From Streptomyces hygroscopicus subsp. hygroscopicus (GTDB lineage: Bacteria; Actinomycetota; Actinomycetes; Streptomycetales; Streptomycetaceae): a stretch of 64,000 nucleotides of DNA. Made by a program: the position numbers and the translations under genes. The DNA is taken from positions 186,001 through 250,000 of the forward strand of contig NZ_BSSM01000007.1 of the NCBI RefSeq assembly GCF_030269125.1. The letters are read 5' to 3'. This document shows, piece by piece, positions 16,412 to 24,544 of the stretch (its first letter is position 1; each line of letters begins with the position of its first letter). Under the pieces are notes generated by a model. The model was not told the DNA's origin and did not search any database. It saw only the letters and a program-made list of their open reading frames with translations.

Positions 16412-18718
16412 TCACTCGCTGTGCAGCACCTCCGCCACGGTGAGCCGGGCCGCGCGCCGCGCCGGTACCAGCGCGCCCAGCACCGCGATCAGCACCCCCG
16501 CCGGCGCCACCAGCGCGAGCAGCGGCGCGTGCCAGACCTCCGTCATGGACGGGGGCAGGCTGATGTCCAACCCGCCGGCCATCCGCGGCACCACCAGCCG
16601 GTGCGTGACGATGCCCAACGGCACGCCCAGCAGCGAGCCCGCCACCCCGAGCACCGCCATCGACGTCACCGTCATCACGGTGACCTGGCGCGGCGTCATC
16701 CCGATCGACTTCAGCATGCCCAGGTCGCGCCGCCGGTCGTGGGTGTTCAGGACGGCCGTGTTGAAAACCCCGAGCGAGGCGACCAGGGCCAGCATGAGGG
16801 TCAGCGCGGTCGCGGAGCCCACGATGGTGCCGGTGACGTTGTTCGGGCCGTTCGGCTGCGGTGCGAGACCCGGGTCGGCGGCCCGGACGGCACGGGCGTA
16901 CGCCCCGGGGGACGCGCCCGCGCGCAGCGTGACGTGGTACGCGATCGGCGCCGCCCTCGGGATGAGGGCGGTGACCGTCGGCCAGGCGCCGATGACCAGC
17001 CGGTCGTTGGTGTCCATCGTCGCCCCGACGACGGTCACCCGCTCCTCGCGGCCGTCCTTGCGCAGGCGCAGCCGCTCCCCGACCTCCAGTCCGTTGCGCC
17101 GCAGGAACGGCGTCGCGGCCACCACCTCCCCCCTCCGGCGCGCCCACCGGCCCGCCGTGAGCACGCTGTCGAGGGTCACGTCGCCGCGTCGGCCCTCCAG
17201 CATCACGGGCTGGGTGCCGCCGGCGAGGAGCACCTCGTCGTCCGAGCGCGCCGTGATCCGCGACGCCCCCGGCAACGACCGCAGCAGCGACTGGAGTTCG
17301 GGGTCGCTGTGCACCGGCCGCACCTCCTTGCCGTGCCGGATGTCGCCCACGTACACCGTGACGTCGTAAGGGTGGCCACCGCTTCCGAAGCCGTTCAGCG
17401 TCGCCGCGAGGCCGGCCGCGAACGTCACCGTCGCCACGCCCAGGACCACGGCGGCCAGCGTCACCGCGCTGCGCGCCGGACGGGCGAACGGCAGCCCGAC
17501 ACCGAGACTGACCGACCGGGGCAGCCGGGTACCGGCCAGGCGCCGCTGGACGCCCAGCGCCCGCCCGGCCCGCGGGGCGCTGCCCGCGCTGACGGCCCGC
17601 GCCGCCGGCAGCCGCCGCGCCCGCACCGAGGGGCCGAGCGCGGCGAGCACACAGACCAGGGGCATGCCGAGCAGGGCGAGCAGGTTCACCCACGGCGCGA
17701 TCCCCAGGCTGTCGTGCAACACCCCGGAGGCGGGCCCCGTGAACACGAACCGGAGGAAGGGTCCGGCGAGCAGATCGCCGCCGAGCGTACCGAGCGCGCA
17801 GCCCAGTACGGCCGGCACGGAGACCATCGCCAGATAGACGCCGAGCACCTGCCCCGGCGTGAAACCCAGTGCCTTGAGGATGCCGATGTGCCGGAACCCG
17901 GAGACCACCGCCCCGCCGACCACATGGGCGACGATGAGCACCGCCACCAGGATCCCGAGGATGCCGAAGGCCATCAGGTACGGCGCGTACGCGCGGGCGC
18001 TGCCGCCGATCCGGTGCTTGAGCGCCAGGTACGTCTGCGAGCCGTTGACCGAACCCCGCGGCAGCCCGTCGGTCACCGTGGCGAGTCCGGCGCGCAGCGC
18101 GCTCTGCGACGACGCGTCCCGGAACCGGAGCAGCAGCTGGCTGGCCGTGGGGTGCAGGGCGCCGATCTGCCCCGGGGTGACCCAGGCGTCCGCCGTGTGG
18201 CTGAGATCGAAGGCGAACCCGACGATCCTCAGGGTCGGACCCGAGGGCATGCGGAACCGCTTGCCGAGGTCGTCCGCGGTCCAGTCGGACTGCCGGTTCA
18301 GCACCACCTCGCCCGGCCGGACGGGCCACCGCCCCGCCCACAGGTCGACCCGGTCCACCGCGCCTTTCGGGTCCGCGCGGCCGACGACCGTGATCTCGCC
18401 GCCCAGACCGAAGTTCCCCGTGTCGCGCGGAATGTCGACCGTGGCCTGCGGGAACGGCCCCGCGACCGCCTCGACCCCCGGCTGTCGCGCGGCGCGCGCG
18501 AGGCGGCCGTCCGACACCTTGCCGCGGTCGAACTCGGCCACCACGTGCGGCCCGTTGAGCTTCGCGAAGGCGTGGTCGAACGGCGCCGACGCGGCGTCCA
18601 CCAGCCCCAACGCCACCACCAGCGACCCCGTGGACACCAGGGTGACCAGCCAGATCACCAGCGTCTGCACCCTGCGCCGGCGCACCGCCGCCCGCGCCGC
18701 CAGCCACACCGCCCTCAT
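16412..18718 (-). CDS. FtsX-like ABC transporter permease
   Basis: The 768-residue permease has an N-terminal helix (VQTLVIWLVTLVSTGSLVVA), a large extracytoplasmic MacB-like domain, then two four-helix FtsX modules (about 250-420 and 620-760). The second module carries DRRRDLGMLKSIGMTPRQVT, the typical coupling-helix region. With the overlapping ATPase gene it forms an exporter or a peptide-sensing ABC unit. ATG 18718 overlaps the ATPase stop (ATGA), so translation is coupled. It is divergent from a NarL-type two-component system that may control it. Confidence 0.92.
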   Translation of the reverse strand: MRAVWLAARAAVRRRRVQTLVIWLVTLVSTGSLVVALGLVDAASAPFDHAFAKLNGPHVVAEFDRGKVSDGRLARAARQPGVEAVAGPFPQATVDIPRDTGNFGLGGEITVVGRADPKGAVDRVDLWAGRWPVRPGEVVLNRQSDWTADDLGKRFRMPSGPTLRIVGFAFDLSHTADAWVTPGQIGALHPTASQLLLRFRDASSQSALRAGLATVTDGLPRGSVNGSQTYLALKHRIGGSARAYAPYLMAFGILGILVAVLIVAHVVGGAVVSGFRHIGILKALGFTPGQVLGVYLAMVSVPAVLGCALGTLGGDLLAGPFLRFVFTGPASGVLHDSLGIAPWVNLLALLGMPLVCVLAALGPSVRARRLPAARAVSAGSAPRAGRALGVQRRLAGTRLPRSVSLGVGLPFARPARSAVTLAAVVLGVATVTFAAGLAATLNGFGSGGHPYDVTVYVGDIRHGKEVRPVHSDPELQSLLRSLPGASRITARSDDEVLLAGGTQPVMLEGRRGDVTLDSVLTAGRWARRRGEVVAATPFLRRNGLEVGERLRLRKDGREERVTVVGATMDTNDRLVIGAWPTVTALIPRAAPIAYHVTLRAGASPGAYARAVRAADPGLAPQPNGPNNVTGTIVGSATALTLMLALVASLGVFNTAVLNTHDRRRDLGMLKSIGMTPRQVTVMTVTSMAVLGVAGSLLGVPLGIVTHRLVVPRMAGGLDISLPPSMTEVWHAPLLALVAPAGVLIAVLGALVPARRAARLTVAEVLHSE

Positions 18719-19422
18719 GCGGAGGGCTCCAGGGCGTGCTCACCGGTCACCCGGCCGTCGGCCAGCAGTACCAGACGGCTCGCGCAGCGCTGCGCGAGGC
18801 GCTCGTCGTGGGTGACGACGACCAGGGTCTGGCCGATCTGGTTGAGGTCGATCAGCAGGTCCATCACCTGCTCCCCGGCCCGGCTGTCCAGCGCGCCGGT
18901 CGGCTCGTCGGCCAGCAGCAGCGCGGGCCGGTTCATCAACGCCCTTGCCACCGCGACCCGTTGGCGCTCGCCTCCGCTGAGCACCGCCGGGTAGGCGTTG
19001 CGCCGCTCGGCGATGCCCAGCTCCTCGAACAGTTCCAGCGCCCGCCGCCGCGCCTGCCGGGCGGGGGTGCCGGTCAACTGCGCGGCCAGCGCCACGTTGT
19101 CCAGCGCGGACAGGTCGTCCACGAGGTTGAAGAACTGGAAGATCATGCCGATCCGCCGCCGCCGGTACAGCGCGAGCCCCTTCTCGCCCAACTCCCCGAT
19201 GTTCTCCCCGTGCACGACGACGCTGCCCGCCGTCGGCCGGTCCAGCCCGGCGATCATGTTGAGCAGCGTGGACTTGCCGCACCCCGAGGGCCCCATCACC
19301 GCGACCGCCTCCCCGGCCCGGATCCCCAGCGACACCCCGTCCAGGGCGACCGTCTCGCCGTACTCCTTGCGCACCCCGTCGAGCCGTACGACGGTGTCTG
19401 CCGATCTCTCCTCAGTGACCAT
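18715..19422 (-). CDS. LolD/MacB-type ABC transporter ATP-binding protein
   Basis: The 235-residue ATPase carries Walker A GPSGCGKST (44-52), Q-loop FQFFNLVDDLSA, signature LSGGERQRVAVARAL, Walker B LLLADEPTGALD and the H-loop VVVTHD. It powers the FtsX-like permease encoded immediately downstream. Its ATG at 19422 lacks an evident ribosome site, so a leaderless message is possible. The 131-bp divergent region to the sensor kinase must contain both promoters. Confidence 0.95.
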   Translation of the reverse strand: MVTEERSADTVVRLDGVRKEYGETVALDGVSLGIRAGEAVAVMGPSGCGKSTLLNMIAGLDRPTAGSVVVHGENIGELGEKGLALYRRRRIGMIFQFFNLVDDLSALDNVALAAQLTGTPARQARRRALELFEELGIAERRNAYPAVLSGGERQRVAVARALMNRPALLLADEPTGALDSRAGEQVMDLLIDLNQIGQTLVVVTHDERLAQRCASRLVLLADGRVTGEHALEPSA

Positions 19423-19553
19423 GGCCAGGACGCTATGGGTGCGGCCCTGGCACGGGCATCCCCCCTCGGGCGGCACCGCGCCCGGGGTCTCATCCTCGGG
19501 ATTGAGGGCTCTGGATCCCCGGGCCGAGGCGGTTGTCAGTGCCGTCTGCCACC

Positions 19554-20426
19554 ATGAACGGCATGGGGGAGTACGAGGTGCTGGCGGCGGCGCTCGCGGC
19601 GGTGTGCGCGGTCGCCCTGGGACTGGCCGTGGTGCTGGTGCGCACCCGGCGCCGCTGGCGGGCGGCGGTCGGGGAGCGCGGCTGGCTGCTGGAGCGGGAG
19701 CGCGAGAGCGCCGCGGAGACCGCCGTCGCGGCCGAACGGGACCGCATCGCCCGAGAGTTGCACGACATCGTGAGTCACAACGTGGGCCTGATGGTCGTGC
19801 AGGCGAGCGCCGCGCGCGAGGTGCTGGGCACCATGCCGGACGAGGCCGCGACCGCGCTGAGGGCCGTCGAGGACGCGGGCCGGGGCGCCATGACCGACCT
19901 CAGGCACCTGCTCGGCCTGCTGGCCCCCGCGCAGGACGGCACCGACACCGGTCCGGGTCCGGACGCGGGTGCGGGGGCCGCGCCCCTCGCGCCGCAGCCC
20001 GGTCTCGGCCGGCTGGGCCCGCTGGTGGACCGCATATCGTTCGCCGGGCTGCCCGTCGAGGTCCGTGTCTCCGGCGAGCCCCGCCCGCTGCCCCAGGGCG
20101 TCGACGTGACGGCCTACCGCATCATCCAGGAGGCCCTGACCAATGCGCTGCGCCACGGCGACGGCGGCAAGGCGGAGGTCAGCGTGCGCTACGCGGGCCA
20201 CGCCCTGCGCGTCGAGGTCCTCAACAGCGGCCCGAGCGTGCTGACCGGCACCGCGCCGACCGCACCGGCCACCCCGGCAGGTCCGCGGCCGCACCCCGAG
20301 GGCGCCGGCCGCGGACTGCTCGGCCTGCGCGAACGGGTCGCCGTGTACGGCGGCGACCTCGACGCCCGGCGCAGACTCGGCGGTGGATACCGGGTCCGGG
20401 CCCGCATACCCCTGGACCGCCCGTGA
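19554..20426 (+). CDS. NarL-type sensor histidine kinase
   Basis: The 290-residue kinase has one N-terminal helix (about 8-29), a HisKA_3 dimerisation domain with phospho-acceptor His70 (ERDRIARELHDIVSHNVG), and an HATPase domain ending in a G-box (GRGLLGLRERVAVYGG). Little extracytoplasmic sequence is available, so it may sense within the membrane or through the neighbouring ABC system. The start is ATG 19554 (or 19563); neither has a clear ribosome site. The stop overlaps the GTG of the response regulator. Confidence 0.93.
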   Translation: MNGMGEYEVLAAALAAVCAVALGLAVVLVRTRRRWRAAVGERGWLLERERESAAETAVAAERDRIARELHDIVSHNVGLMVVQASAAREVLGTMPDEAATALRAVEDAGRGAMTDLRHLLGLLAPAQDGTDTGPGPDAGAGAAPLAPQPGLGRLGPLVDRISFAGLPVEVRVSGEPRPLPQGVDVTAYRIIQEALTNALRHGDGGKAEVSVRYAGHALRVEVLNSGPSVLTGTAPTAPATPAGPRPHPEGAGRGLLGLRERVAVYGGDLDARRRLGGGYRVRARIPLDRP

Positions 20427-21106
20427 CACCGGACGCGCCCGAGCGGTCGCCCCGCGTGCTGATCGCCGACGACCAGACGCTGATCCGGACCGGCTTCCGG
20501 CTGATCCTCAACGCCCGGGGCATCGAGGTGGTCGGCGAGGCCGCGGACGGTGCCGAGGCGATCGCGGCGGCGGGGGAGCTGAAGCCGGACGTCGTCCTCA
20601 TGGACATCCGCATGCCCGACGTGGACGGGCTGGAGGCGACCCGGCGGATCCTGGCCCGCGACCCCGGCGTCCGGGTGCTCATGCTCACCACCTTCGACCT
20701 GGACCGGTACGTGTACACGGCCCTGTCGATCGGGGCCAGCGGCTTCCTGCTCAAGGACGTCACCCCGGAGCACCTGGCGGCGGCCGTCCGTCTGGTCGGC
20801 ACCGGCGACGCCCTGCTCGCCCCGCAGATCACCCGGCGCCTGGTGGAGCGGTACGCGGCCGAGGCCGGACGGCCCCCCGAGCGCCCGCCCGCCGACCTCG
20901 CCGCCCTCACGCCCCGCGAGCGCGAGGTGCTGCTCCTGCTGGGGCGGGGCATGTCCAACACCGAGCTGGCCACCGAGCTGACCCTCAGCGAGGCCACCGT
21001 CAAATCCCATGTGGCCCGCATCTTCGCCAAGCTCGGCCTGCGTGACCGCGCCCAGGCGGTGGTCCTCGCCTACGAGTCGGGACTCGTCCGACCGGGGGCG
21101 CGCTGA
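20423..21106 (+). CDS. NarL/FixJ response regulator
   Basis: The 227-residue regulator has a receiver domain with acidic pair DD (16-17), phospho-acceptor Asp61 (VVLMDIRMPDVDG), Thr near 90 and Lys111 (LLKDV). A C-terminal LuxR HTH follows (LTPREREVLLLLGRGMSNTE, with SEATVKSHVARIFAKLGL). GTG 20423 overlaps the kinase stop codon by GTGA, giving coupled translation and equal stoichiometry. By position its likely targets are the divergent ABC genes. Confidence 0.95.
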   Translation: MTPDAPERSPRVLIADDQTLIRTGFRLILNARGIEVVGEAADGAEAIAAAGELKPDVVLMDIRMPDVDGLEATRRILARDPGVRVLMLTTFDLDRYVYTALSIGASGFLLKDVTPEHLAAAVRLVGTGDALLAPQITRRLVERYAAEAGRPPERPPADLAALTPREREVLLLLGRGMSNTELATELTLSEATVKSHVARIFAKLGLRDRAQAVVLAYESGLVRPGAR

Positions 21107-21117
21107 GCCCGCCTCCC

Positions 21118-21260
21118 GAGAACCGGGCCCGCATCTCGATGAGCCGGGCCCGCATCTCGACGAGCCGGCCCTCTTCTTTCTCGACGAGCCGGCCCTCTTC
21201 TTCAAGGGGTCGACCCCTCTTCTTCGAAGAATCGACCCCTCTTCTTTAAGGAGGGCCGAC
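21118..21260. repeat. Degenerate tandem array of six 21-29 bp units
   Basis: Successive units (21118, 21141, 21162, 21186, 21215 and 21237) begin GAGCCGGGCCC, GAGCCGGCCCTCTTCTT or CCCTCTTCTT and end in TCGA(C/T) or CCGAC. Units 1-2, 3-4 and 5-6 form similar pairs. Palindromes such as GGGGTCGACCCC and TCTTCGAAGA lie at unit joints, and the array is pyrimidine-biased. It directly follows the response regulator stop and may serve as a transcription terminator. The plus-strand reading (DEPGPHL, DEPALFF repeats) is probably not translated. Confidence 0.75.
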
Positions 21261-21393
21261 CCGCCGGAGAAGGGCGGGTGAACAGCCCGGTCGGCGGCCC
21301 CCGCGTGACCGGGGCGCGGCCGGGGCGGCGGTAGTCTGGTGCCCGGCCGTGATCACCCACCGGGGGTCGGCCGAGCAGGAGACGTACGAAGCG

Positions 21394-21858
21394 ATGACAA
21401 CCCCCGAAGCCGAGACCCTTCGCGCCCGCCCCGCACCGCGCCGGCGGACGCGGTGGCGTGCCCAGGGCCCGATCGTCGCGGTGGTCGCCTTCGGTGGCGC
21501 CCTCGGCGCGTGCGGCCGCTACGGGCTGGCGCTCGCCTGGCCCGCGCCGCCCGACGGCTTCCCCTGGGCGACCTTCTGGACCAACCTGATCGGCTGCGCC
21601 GTGATGGGCGTGTTCATGGTGTTCATCACCGAGGTGTGGGCCGCCCACCGCCTCGTCCGCCCCTTCTTCGGCACGGGCGTCCTCGGCGGCTTCACCACCT
21701 TCTCCACCTACACCGTCGACATCCGCAGGCTGGTCGAGTCCGGCCGCCCCGAGATCGGCCTCGCCTATCTCGTGGCGACGCCCTGCGCGGCCCTCGCCGC
21801 GGTGTGGCTCGCCTCGGCCACCGCCCGCCGGGTGCTGACCAGGAGGGAACAGCCATGA
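21394..21858 (+). CDS. crcB: Fluoride-specific channel CrcB/Fluc, first copy
   Basis: The 154-residue protein has four helices and the CrcB motifs GGALGACGRYGL, TNLIGCAVMGVF and GGFTTFSTYTVD (Phe-box region). Fluc channels export fluoride as dual-topology dimers. The ATG at 21394 follows AGGAGA at 13 nt; a GTG at 21349 is an alternative. It overlaps the DUF190 gene by ATGA. I saw no fluoride riboswitch upstream. A TAGTCT at about 21331 may be a -10 element. Confidence 0.95.
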   Translation: MTTPEAETLRARPAPRRRTRWRAQGPIVAVVAFGGALGACGRYGLALAWPAPPDGFPWATFWTNLIGCAVMGVFMVFITEVWAAHRLVRPFFGTGVLGGFTTFSTYTVDIRRLVESGRPEIGLAYLVATPCAALAAVWLASATARRVLTRREQP

Positions 21859-22238
21859 CCTCGCTCACCGGTCGCGCGCTGCGGCTGACCGTCTACATCG
21901 GCGAGGACGACACCTGGCACCGCAGGCCCCTCTACAGCGAGATCGTGCACCGCGCGCACGCCGCCGGGCTCGCGGGCGCCAGCGTCTTCCGGGGCATCGA
22001 GGGCTTCGGCGCCTCCTCCCGCATCCACACCTCCCGCCTGCTCTCGCTGAGTGAGGACCTGCCGGTCGCGGTGGTCGTCGTGGACACCGAGGAGCGGATC
22101 AGGGCCTTCCTACCCCAGCTGGACGAGCTGGTCCGCGAGGGCCTGGTCACGCTGGACGAGTGCGAGGTCGTACGGTACGTCGGGCGCGCGCCCGGCCCGG
22201 ACCCCGCGGCGGGGCCGGAAGGTGAGGAACCGTTGTGA
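21855..22238 (+). CDS. DUF190 (PII-like) protein
   Basis: The 127-residue soluble protein has the DUF190 pattern RLTVYIGEDDTWHRRPLYSE, AGLAGASVFRGIEGFG and SEDLPVAVVVVDTEERI. The fold is PII/GlnB-like, suggesting a regulatory or ligand-sensing role. It is embedded between two crcB genes with ATGA-type overlaps on both sides, so it is translationally coupled and is probably a partner or regulator of the fluoride channels. Confidence 0.93.
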   Translation: MTSLTGRALRLTVYIGEDDTWHRRPLYSEIVHRAHAAGLAGASVFRGIEGFGASSRIHTSRLLSLSEDLPVAVVVVDTEERIRAFLPQLDELVREGLVTLDECEVVRYVGRAPGPDPAAGPEGEEPL

Positions 22239-22603
22239 ACTGGCTGCTCGTCGTGGCCGGGGCCGTGGTCGGCGCACCCGCGCGCTACCTCACCGACCGC
22301 GCCGTGCAGGCCCGGCACGACTCGGTCTTCCCCTGGGGCACCTTCGTGGTCAACGTCGCCGGCAGCCTGATCCTCGGGCTGGTCACCGGCGCGGTCGCCA
22401 CCGGGGCCGCGGGACCCCGGGCGCAACTCCTGCTCGGCACCGGTCTGTGCGGGGCGCTGAGCACGTACTCGACCTTCTCCTACGAGACCCTGCGGCTGAC
22501 CGAGGCCGGCGCCGGCCTCTACGCTGCGGTGAACGTCGTCGCCGGCGTGGCGGCCGGGCTGGCCGCGGCCTTCACCAGGTTCTGGCTCGCCGGCGCTCTG
22601 TAG
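22235..22603 (+). CDS. crcB: Fluoride-specific channel CrcB/Fluc, second copy
   Basis: The 122-residue channel subunit has GAVVGAPARYLTDRAV, FVVNVAGSLILGLV and LCGALSTYSTFSYE. In actinomycetes paired crcB genes encode the two antiparallel subunits of a heterodimeric channel. GTG 22235 overlaps the DUF190 stop and follows GGTGAGG. It is shorter than the first copy because it lacks the 35-residue basic N-terminal extension. Confidence 0.95.
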   Translation: MNWLLVVAGAVVGAPARYLTDRAVQARHDSVFPWGTFVVNVAGSLILGLVTGAVATGAAGPRAQLLLGTGLCGALSTYSTFSYETLRLTEAGAGLYAAVNVVAGVAAGLAAAFTRFWLAGAL

Positions 22604-22638
22604 GCCGGGCGCTTGGCAGGCCGCAGGACACAGCAAGT

Positions 22639-22659
22639 ACTGTCTACAACACTGTCGAC
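22639..22659 (+). promoter_or_regulatory. Direct repeat ACTGTC(T/G)AC upstream of uppP
   Basis: ACTGTCTAC (22639-22647) and ACTGTCGAC (22651-22659) are repeated with a 12-bp period in the 80-bp gap before uppP, in a locally AT-richer stretch. A TTGGCA at 22613 and TACTGT at 22638 could form a promoter with a long 19-bp spacer. The repeat may be an activator or repressor site; its owner is unknown. Confidence 0.35.
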
Positions 22660-22683
22660 CTACTCTCCTCAGAACTGGATCCC

Positions 22684-23520
22684 ATGAGCGCCATCTCTGT
22701 CGGTCAGGCCGTCGTCCTCGGAGTCGTCGAGGGGGTGACCGAGTTCCTCCCGGTGTCCTCCACCGGCCATCTCAAGATCGCCGAGGGGCTCATGGACATC
22801 CCCGTCGACGACAAGTCCGTCGTCGGGTTCTCCGCCGTCATCCAGGTCGGCGCCATCGCCGCCGTGCTCGTGTACTTCTTCAAGGACATCAAGCGGATCG
22901 TTTCCGCCTGGTTCCGCGGTCTGGCCCATCGCGAGGAGCGCTACCACCACGACTACAAGTTCGCCTGGTGGGTGATCGCCGCGACGATCCCGATCGTCGT
23001 GGTGGGTCTCGCCGCCAAGCCGCTGATCGACGGGCCGCTGGCCTCGCTGTGGGTGGTGGCCGGTTCGCTGATCGTCGGCTCCGGTGTGATGTGGTGCGCG
23101 GACCAGATGGGCCGCCACAAGCGCGGTGAGGACGACACCTCCTTCAAGGACGCGATGTGGGTCGGCTGCTCGCAGATCCTCGCCCTGCTCTTCCCCGGCT
23201 TCTCCCGCTCCGGCGCCACCATGTCCACCGCGCTCGTGCTGGACCTGGACCGCGTCGCCGCGACCCGCCTCTCCTTCTTCCTCGGCATCCCCGCGCTGAC
23301 CGGCGCGGGCATCTACGAGCTGAAGGACGCCCTGGGCGCGGGCGTGGGCGCCGCCCCGCTGGCCGTCGGCACCGTCGTCTCCTTCATCGTGGCCTACGCC
23401 TCGATCGCCTGGCTGCTGAAGTTCGTCGCCAAGCACTCCTTCAACGCCTTCGTGATCTACCGCGTCATCATCGGTGTGGGCCTGCTCGGCCTGCTCGCCT
23501 CCGGTGTGCTCAACGCCTGA
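22684..23520 (+). CDS. uppP: Undecaprenyl-diphosphatase
   Basis: UppP (BacA) dephosphorylates undecaprenyl pyrophosphate outside the membrane, recycling the lipid carrier of cell-wall synthesis; overproduction gives bacitracin resistance. The 278-residue product has the catalytic motifs EGVTEFLPVSSTGHL and FPGFSRSGATM and multiple helices. The ATG at 22684 lacks a good ribosome site. A strong hairpin at 23542-23583 ends the unit. Confidence 0.96.
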   Translation: MSAISVGQAVVLGVVEGVTEFLPVSSTGHLKIAEGLMDIPVDDKSVVGFSAVIQVGAIAAVLVYFFKDIKRIVSAWFRGLAHREERYHHDYKFAWWVIAATIPIVVVGLAAKPLIDGPLASLWVVAGSLIVGSGVMWCADQMGRHKRGEDDTSFKDAMWVGCSQILALLFPGFSRSGATMSTALVLDLDRVAATRLSFFLGIPALTGAGIYELKDALGAGVGAAPLAVGTVVSFIVAYASIAWLLKFVAKHSFNAFVIYRVIIGVGLLGLLASGVLNA

Positions 23521-23541
23521 GGCGTAACCTTTCGGCCACCC

Positions 23542-23583
23542 CGCGGGGTGCGGCGGCCCGGACCACGGGCGCCGCACCCCGCG
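23542..23583 (+). terminator. Strong hairpin terminator after uppP
   Basis: A perfect 14-bp stem, CGCGGGGTGCGGCG (23542-23555) with its complement at 23570-23583, encloses a 14-nt loop starting 21 bp after the uppP stop. No T-run follows, as is typical of actinomycete terminators. It also insulates the GntR promoter just downstream. Confidence 0.75.
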
Positions 23584-23600
23584 TGCGTTCAACCGTCGCC

Positions 23601-23663
23601 TTGACAGAGCGGCCGGGCGGCGCGCACGATCGGCTCGTGAACCTGTCAGACAGCCAGACAGGT
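23601..23663 (+). promoter_or_regulatory. Promoter and palindromic operator of the GntR gene
   Basis: TTGACA (23601-23606) and CACGAT (23625-23630) are spaced by 18 bp, placing the start point at or next to GTG 23637. Immediately downstream is the perfect inverted repeat ACCTGTC-N9-GACAGGT (23641-23663), which includes a nested CTGTC-A-GACAG core of the GTC-N-GAC type bound by FadR-like GntR proteins. I infer autorepression by blocking transcription at +5. Confidence 0.65.
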
Positions 23664-24368
23664 GGCCCTGGTCCCCGGCGCGTGAGCGCGATGGAAGCGG
23701 TCCTCGGCCACCTCCGCGGCGCCATCGAACGCGGTGAGTACGCCATCGGCGACAAGCTGCCCTCCGAGGCCGAGCTGGGCCGCACCCTCAATGTCTCCCG
23801 GCCCGTGCTGCGCGAGGCCCTGCGCGCGCTCCAGACGATGGGCCTCACGGTCTCCCGGACCGGCAAGGGCACCTTCGTCGTCGCCGACGCGGTGGAGGAC
23901 CCCACCTTCGGCGACTACGCGGCCAGCGATCTGCTGGAGGTCCGCCGGCACATAGAGATCCCGGTCGCCGGCTACGCGGCCCTGCGCCGCACCCCGGACC
24001 ACCTGGACCGCCTGGCCCATCTGCTGGAGCGCATGGAGCGGGAGACGGACACCACCGCGTGGGTCGCCATGGACACCGTCTTCCACCTCACCGTGGCCGA
24101 GGCCGCCCAGAACCCGGTCTTCCGCCGGGTCATCGAGGAGATCCGCGACGCCCTGGCGCGCCAGTCGGCCTTCCTGAACGAGCTCGGCGGCCGCCGCGAG
24201 CAGTCCGACCGCGAGCACCGCGCGATCGTCGAGGCGCTCGTCGAGGGCTCCGAACAGGACGCGGTGGCGGCGATGAGCCACCACCTCGACCGCGTCGAAC
24301 GCACCCTCACCGACATCGTGCGCCCCCGGCGGCCGGACCCGGCCGCGCACGGCGGCCCCGAGGCGTGA
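23637..24368 (+). CDS. GntR/FadR-family regulator of the asparagine/aspartate cluster
   Basis: The product (243 residues from GTG 23637) has an N-terminal winged HTH (KLPSEAELGRTLNVSRPVLR, then VSRTGKGTFVV) and a C-terminal FCD ligand domain with the metal-type residues D/H (FHLTVAEAAQNPVF, SDREHRAIVEALV). It precedes asparaginase, aspartase and glutaminase genes and so probably responds to aspartate or a related acid. The promoter implies a leaderless message from GTG 23637. Alternatively translation starts at GTG 23682 or ATG 23691, leaving the palindrome in a leader. Confidence 0.88.
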   Translation: MNLSDSQTGGPGPRRVSAMEAVLGHLRGAIERGEYAIGDKLPSEAELGRTLNVSRPVLREALRALQTMGLTVSRTGKGTFVVADAVEDPTFGDYAASDLLEVRRHIEIPVAGYAALRRTPDHLDRLAHLLERMERETDTTAWVAMDTVFHLTVAEAAQNPVFRRVIEEIRDALARQSAFLNELGGRREQSDREHRAIVEALVEGSEQDAVAAMSHHLDRVERTLTDIVRPRRPDPAAHGGPEA

Positions 24369-24544
24369 GCGCACCCTGACCCTCCCGCACACCGACGCCG
24401 GCGCCGGACGCACCACCGTGCCCCGCCGCCGGCCCGGCAGCGGCCGCGGGCCCGACCACGCCCCTGGCCCCGCGCACCACCCCCACCGGCGCGCCGCCGC
24501 GTGACCCGCGAACCGGCCGCCCCGACCCCTTGATGCAGGCAGAC

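Noticed and set aside
16389..18994. Long plus-strand frames opposite the ABC permease gene
   Set aside because: His/Arg/Gln-rich antisense text without motifs; the FtsX permease and ATPase on the minus strand are clear.
21009..21281. Repeat-containing small protein with DEPGPHL/DEPALFF units after the response regulator
   Set aside because: The frame begins inside the response regulator gene and has no own start signal; the array is better treated as non-coding.
21270..21393. Fluoride riboswitch upstream of crcB
   Set aside because: I found no sequence resembling the conserved pseudoknot elements of the crcB motif in this stretch.
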